Assembly (NCBI GenBank): GCA_016784605.1
Contig: JADHUI010000025.1
Coordinates: 1-35,781 of the forward strand
DNA length: 35,781 bases
Source: Fidelibacterota bacterium
GTDB lineage: Bacteria > Fidelibacterota > Marinisomatia > Marinisomatales > UBA1611
Reading direction: 5' to 3'
Shown: piece after piece, positions 33,589 through 35,781 of the stretch
Layout: each line of letters opens with the position of its first letter
Numbering within the stretch: position 1 is the stretch's first letter
Notes under the pieces: generated by a model
What the model was told of the DNA's origin: nothing
What the model saw: the letters and a program-made list of their open reading frames with translations, nothing else
Database searches by the model: none
Translations under genes and position numbers: made by a program

Positions 33589-35376
33589 CTAATCTTTAGC
33601 GCCCATTGAATGAATTGTTTTTGCAAGATTACCAGCATATACATTGATTTGTTTTAATAAATCCATGAGCTCCATGTGAATTTCATGTGTCTGGATTGAT
33701 TCTTCTCTTTCTTCGTGTAGTCGCTCTAAATGTCGAGTACGATATTCTGCTTCCAAATCGGTATACTTTTCTTCTTTAGCCATAATGCGTTTTGCCAGTT
33801 CTGGATCTAATTCAGAAAACGCTTCTTTTAATCGACTAATTTGTTTGCAAACTTTGGTGTGGAAAATATCTATTTCTTCTTTTCCTTCTTTTGAAAAATC
33901 TGTTTTTAATACAGATTTTTTTGCAATGAGCGGAATCATGTTTTTCTCTAGTATATCTCCAATACTTTCAATGTCATTTACAATCGACATCATACCATAA
34001 ACTTCTTGAATTTGGCTGTCCGATAATTCTTGGCGTCCAATTTTACGCAAATAATTTACGATCCGCTCTTCAAGAAAATCTAATTTTTCCTCTCGCATTG
34101 CAATCCCTTCAACCAAAGTGAGTTGTGGGTATTTTATATCAAAAAGCGGTTCATTAGACTTAAAAGGTTCAATGACAGATGTTAACATTCGTCCAAAGAT
34201 GTCAGACATTCTTGATATTTCGTTCCTAGCAAGATCAATGGCTAACACAGGAGTAGAGACAACCTTATCATCTAAATGCCACGTAACAGGTTGGATTCCT
34301 TTTTCCTGTTCTTTTTCTGGATAAAATCTCATAATAGTATTGGCAAAAAATGTAGTAAACGGGAGAAAAAAGAAAGCAAGGCTTACATTAAAAATAGTGT
34401 GTGCATTTGCAATTTGACGCGGTGTTTCTGCCGCCAGCTTATCAATCCCAACGCCAGATGAAGTAGGAGAAATAGATCGGATTATTTCAGCAAAGGTTGG
34501 TATCCAAAATATGAATAAAAGAACACCGCCAACTTTAAACATAACATGAGCAATGGCTACACGCTTCGCCTCTCTCGACGTCCCAATGCTGGCTAATCCA
34601 GCCGTAACGCACGTACCAATATTTGCGCCCATTACTAAAGGAATTCCTGCCTCCAAAGTAAGCAACCCTTGTTGCGCTAACACAATTACAATACCTGTAA
34701 ATGCACTGCTGCTTTGCACTAAGGCAGTAAATATAGTTCCCACCAACAAACCGAACACCGGATTTTCCAACCCTTTTAGCAAATCTATAAATGGCTGAAA
34801 AGTCCTCAGAGGTCTCATAGCATCGGACATAAGTTTCATTCCAAAAAATAGAATTCCGAAACCAAGGATTGCTTCACCCATATATTTAGTAGAATCTTTT
34901 TTGGAAAACATGGTTAATGCAAAACCCACCGCAATCATGACCAACGCATAGTCTGTCAATTTAAACGCGACCAATTGAGCTGTAATGGTTGTTCCAATAT
35001 CTGCCCCAAGTATTACTCCCAACGACTGAACAAAGGTCATAAGCTGGGCCTGAACAAAACTCACCAACATAACGGTTGTTGCGCTAGAGCTTTGAATAAC
35101 CATTGTAACGAATGCGCCAACAGACATAGCAATGATTCGATTGTTGGTTAATGCTGATAAAATATTCCGCATGCGATCGCCAGCAGATTTTTTCATTCCC
35201 TCGCTCATTTTTTCCATTCCATAAAGGAAAAACGCTAATCCTCCCGCAAGCGTCATAACAAGCTTTCCCCAAGAAAACACATCAGAAGAGCTTGTGGTTG
35301 ATCCTGCAAAAAGCATATTTAACAATAAAATACTGGAAATAAATATTGTTATTAAAGGGATTCGATATTGTTTCAT
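33589..35376 (-). CDS. Na/Pi cotransporter family protein with PhoU-like domain (copy 2)
   Basis: 595 residues, an obvious tandem paralogue of the following gene with the same layout: two QSSS repeats (about 95 and 220) and a C-terminal PhoU-like helical domain. It differs at the first binding loop, reading 'LGADIGTTITAQ' where the copy and most relatives have 'GANIGTT'. The second loop is the usual 'GANIGTCVTAG'. The Asn-to-Asp change could alter Na+ or phosphate affinity, so the two copies may serve different concentrations. The N-terminus has an extra hydrophobic segment ('LITIFISSILLLNMLFAG') likely to be a signal peptide or membrane helix. Confidence 0.93.
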   Translation of the reverse strand: MKQYRIPLITIFISSILLLNMLFAGSTTSSSDVFSWGKLVMTLAGGLAFFLYGMEKMSEGMKKSAGDRMRNILSALTNNRIIAMSVGAFVTMVIQSSSATTVMLVSFVQAQLMTFVQSLGVILGADIGTTITAQLVAFKLTDYALVMIAVGFALTMFSKKDSTKYMGEAILGFGILFFGMKLMSDAMRPLRTFQPFIDLLKGLENPVFGLLVGTIFTALVQSSSAFTGIVIVLAQQGLLTLEAGIPLVMGANIGTCVTAGLASIGTSREAKRVAIAHVMFKVGGVLLFIFWIPTFAEIIRSISPTSSGVGIDKLAAETPRQIANAHTIFNVSLAFFFLPFTTFFANTIMRFYPEKEQEKGIQPVTWHLDDKVVSTPVLAIDLARNEISRMSDIFGRMLTSVIEPFKSNEPLFDIKYPQLTLVEGIAMREEKLDFLEERIVNYLRKIGRQELSDSQIQEVYGMMSIVNDIESIGDILEKNMIPLIAKKSVLKTDFSKEGKEEIDIFHTKVCKQISRLKEAFSELDPELAKRIMAKEEKYTDLEAEYRTRHLERLHEEREESIQTHEIHMELMDLLKQINVYAGNLAKTIHSMGAKD

Positions 35377-35387
35377 TTAGAATGTCT

Positions 35388-35781
35388 CTACATTTGTGGT
35401 TTTTTAAGCGAACCATTATATTTTTTTCGGTTCTGAATTAATGGAATTGCAAAGCTACTCGCCGCAACTAGAAGCATGATTAAACTGGTAGGTCGAGTAA
35501 AGAAAATAGACCAACCGCCCATCATAACGGCTCGAATAAAGTTCGTTTCAGCGATATTGCCCAAAACCATTCCAAGAACAATAGGAGCGACCGGATAATT
35601 ATATCGTCTTAATATCCAACCAAAAACGCCAAAAGCAAGGCAAGCGGCTACATCAAAGAAAGAGTTTCTGACCGCAAAACTGCCAATAATTGATACGGCA
35701 AAAATCACGGGGAATAAAATCGTTTTAGGAATGGTTGTTACTTTTATCCAGAGACGACTGCCAAAAAAGCCAAGAACCAAT
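35388..35781 (-). CDS. Tripartite tricarboxylate transporter TctA-family permease, C-terminal part (continues beyond window)
   Basis: The last 131 residues of a gene whose start lies past the right edge. The reading frame is open to the end of the window. Hydrophobic segments with 'FAVRNSFFDVAACLAFGVFG', 'RRYNYPVAPIVLGMVLG' and 'IAETNFIRAVMMGG' are characteristic of the C-terminal repeat of TctA permeases, which import tricarboxylates or other organic acids with a periplasmic binding protein. The gap to the first Na/Pi gene is 11 bases, so one transcript is likely. No TctB or TctC gene is in the window; they may lie further right. Confidence 0.9.
   Translation of the reverse strand, partial: LVLGFFGSRLWIKVTTIPKTILFPVIFAVSIIGSFAVRNSFFDVAACLAFGVFGWILRRYNYPVAPIVLGMVLGNIAETNFIRAVMMGGWSIFFTRPTSLIMLLVAASSFAIPLIQNRKKYNGSLKKPQM

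Noticed and set aside
32395-34798. Plus-strand frames across the two Na/Pi genes
   Set aside because: The minus-strand proteins are unmistakable, and similar plus-strand shadows arise at equivalent positions because the genes are paralogues.

Overview
This window looks like an AT-rich genome of the FCB superphylum, most plausibly a marine Marinimicrobia/SAR406-type bacterium; Calditrichota or Ignavibacteriota are alternatives. The basis is two secreted proteins with C-terminal 'NPFNP...GVYF' type sorting domains, Gram-negative envelope proteins (porin, lipoproteins), a ferredoxin-linked pyruvate oxidoreductase and clusters of secreted peptidases. This assignment is inference; there is no rRNA or marker gene here. 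Coding density is very high. No gene-free stretch exceeds 160 bases, and I see no tRNA, rRNA, IS element, CRISPR array or prophage.

Layout. (1) 1-5165: the 3' part of a giant modular surface protein (Ig-like repeats, FN3, Big_5, dockerin-like, sorting domain). (2) 5255-10396: an envelope gene run on the plus strand: TPR/SLH lipoprotein, FlgT-like protein, LPP20-like protein, TlpA-like thioredoxin, and a 5'-nucleotidase-fold protein whose codon 41 is an in-frame TGA. (3) 10393-11295, minus strand: PsuG. (4) 11376-13072: a small unknown gene and a MATE exporter. (5) 13152-17260: two-gene pyruvate:ferredoxin oxidoreductase followed by a GNAT. (6) 17288-27905: a tightly packed series of secreted hydrolases (metzincin-type protease, M16, M1, penicillin-acylase family) with a DHFR-like reductase, a GNAT and a rhodanese, closed by a strong terminator at 27908-27937. 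(7) 27955-35781, minus strand: end of a TctA permease, two tandem Na/Pi cotransporters, a phosphate-selective-type porin, a lamin-tail lipoprotein, a beta-propeller lipoprotein and a lamin-tail secreted protein.

The most notable item is the TGA at 9413-9415. It sits where related proteins carry the second Cys of a Cys-Gly-Cys motif. It is followed by a hairpin whose GGUCU loop begins exactly 22 nt after the U of UGA, the same register and loop sequence as the E. coli fdhF SECIS. The reading frame is open from 9293 to 10396 apart from this codon, while TGA is a normal stop elsewhere in the window. I read it as a selenocysteine codon in a probably undescribed selenoprotein. It overlaps a thioredoxin-like gene by one base, so a redox partnership is a reasonable hypothesis.

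Second themes are a probable phosphate acquisition locus at the right end and a co-oriented set of four unrelated exported peptidases/amidohydrolases that suggests proteinaceous substrates are used.
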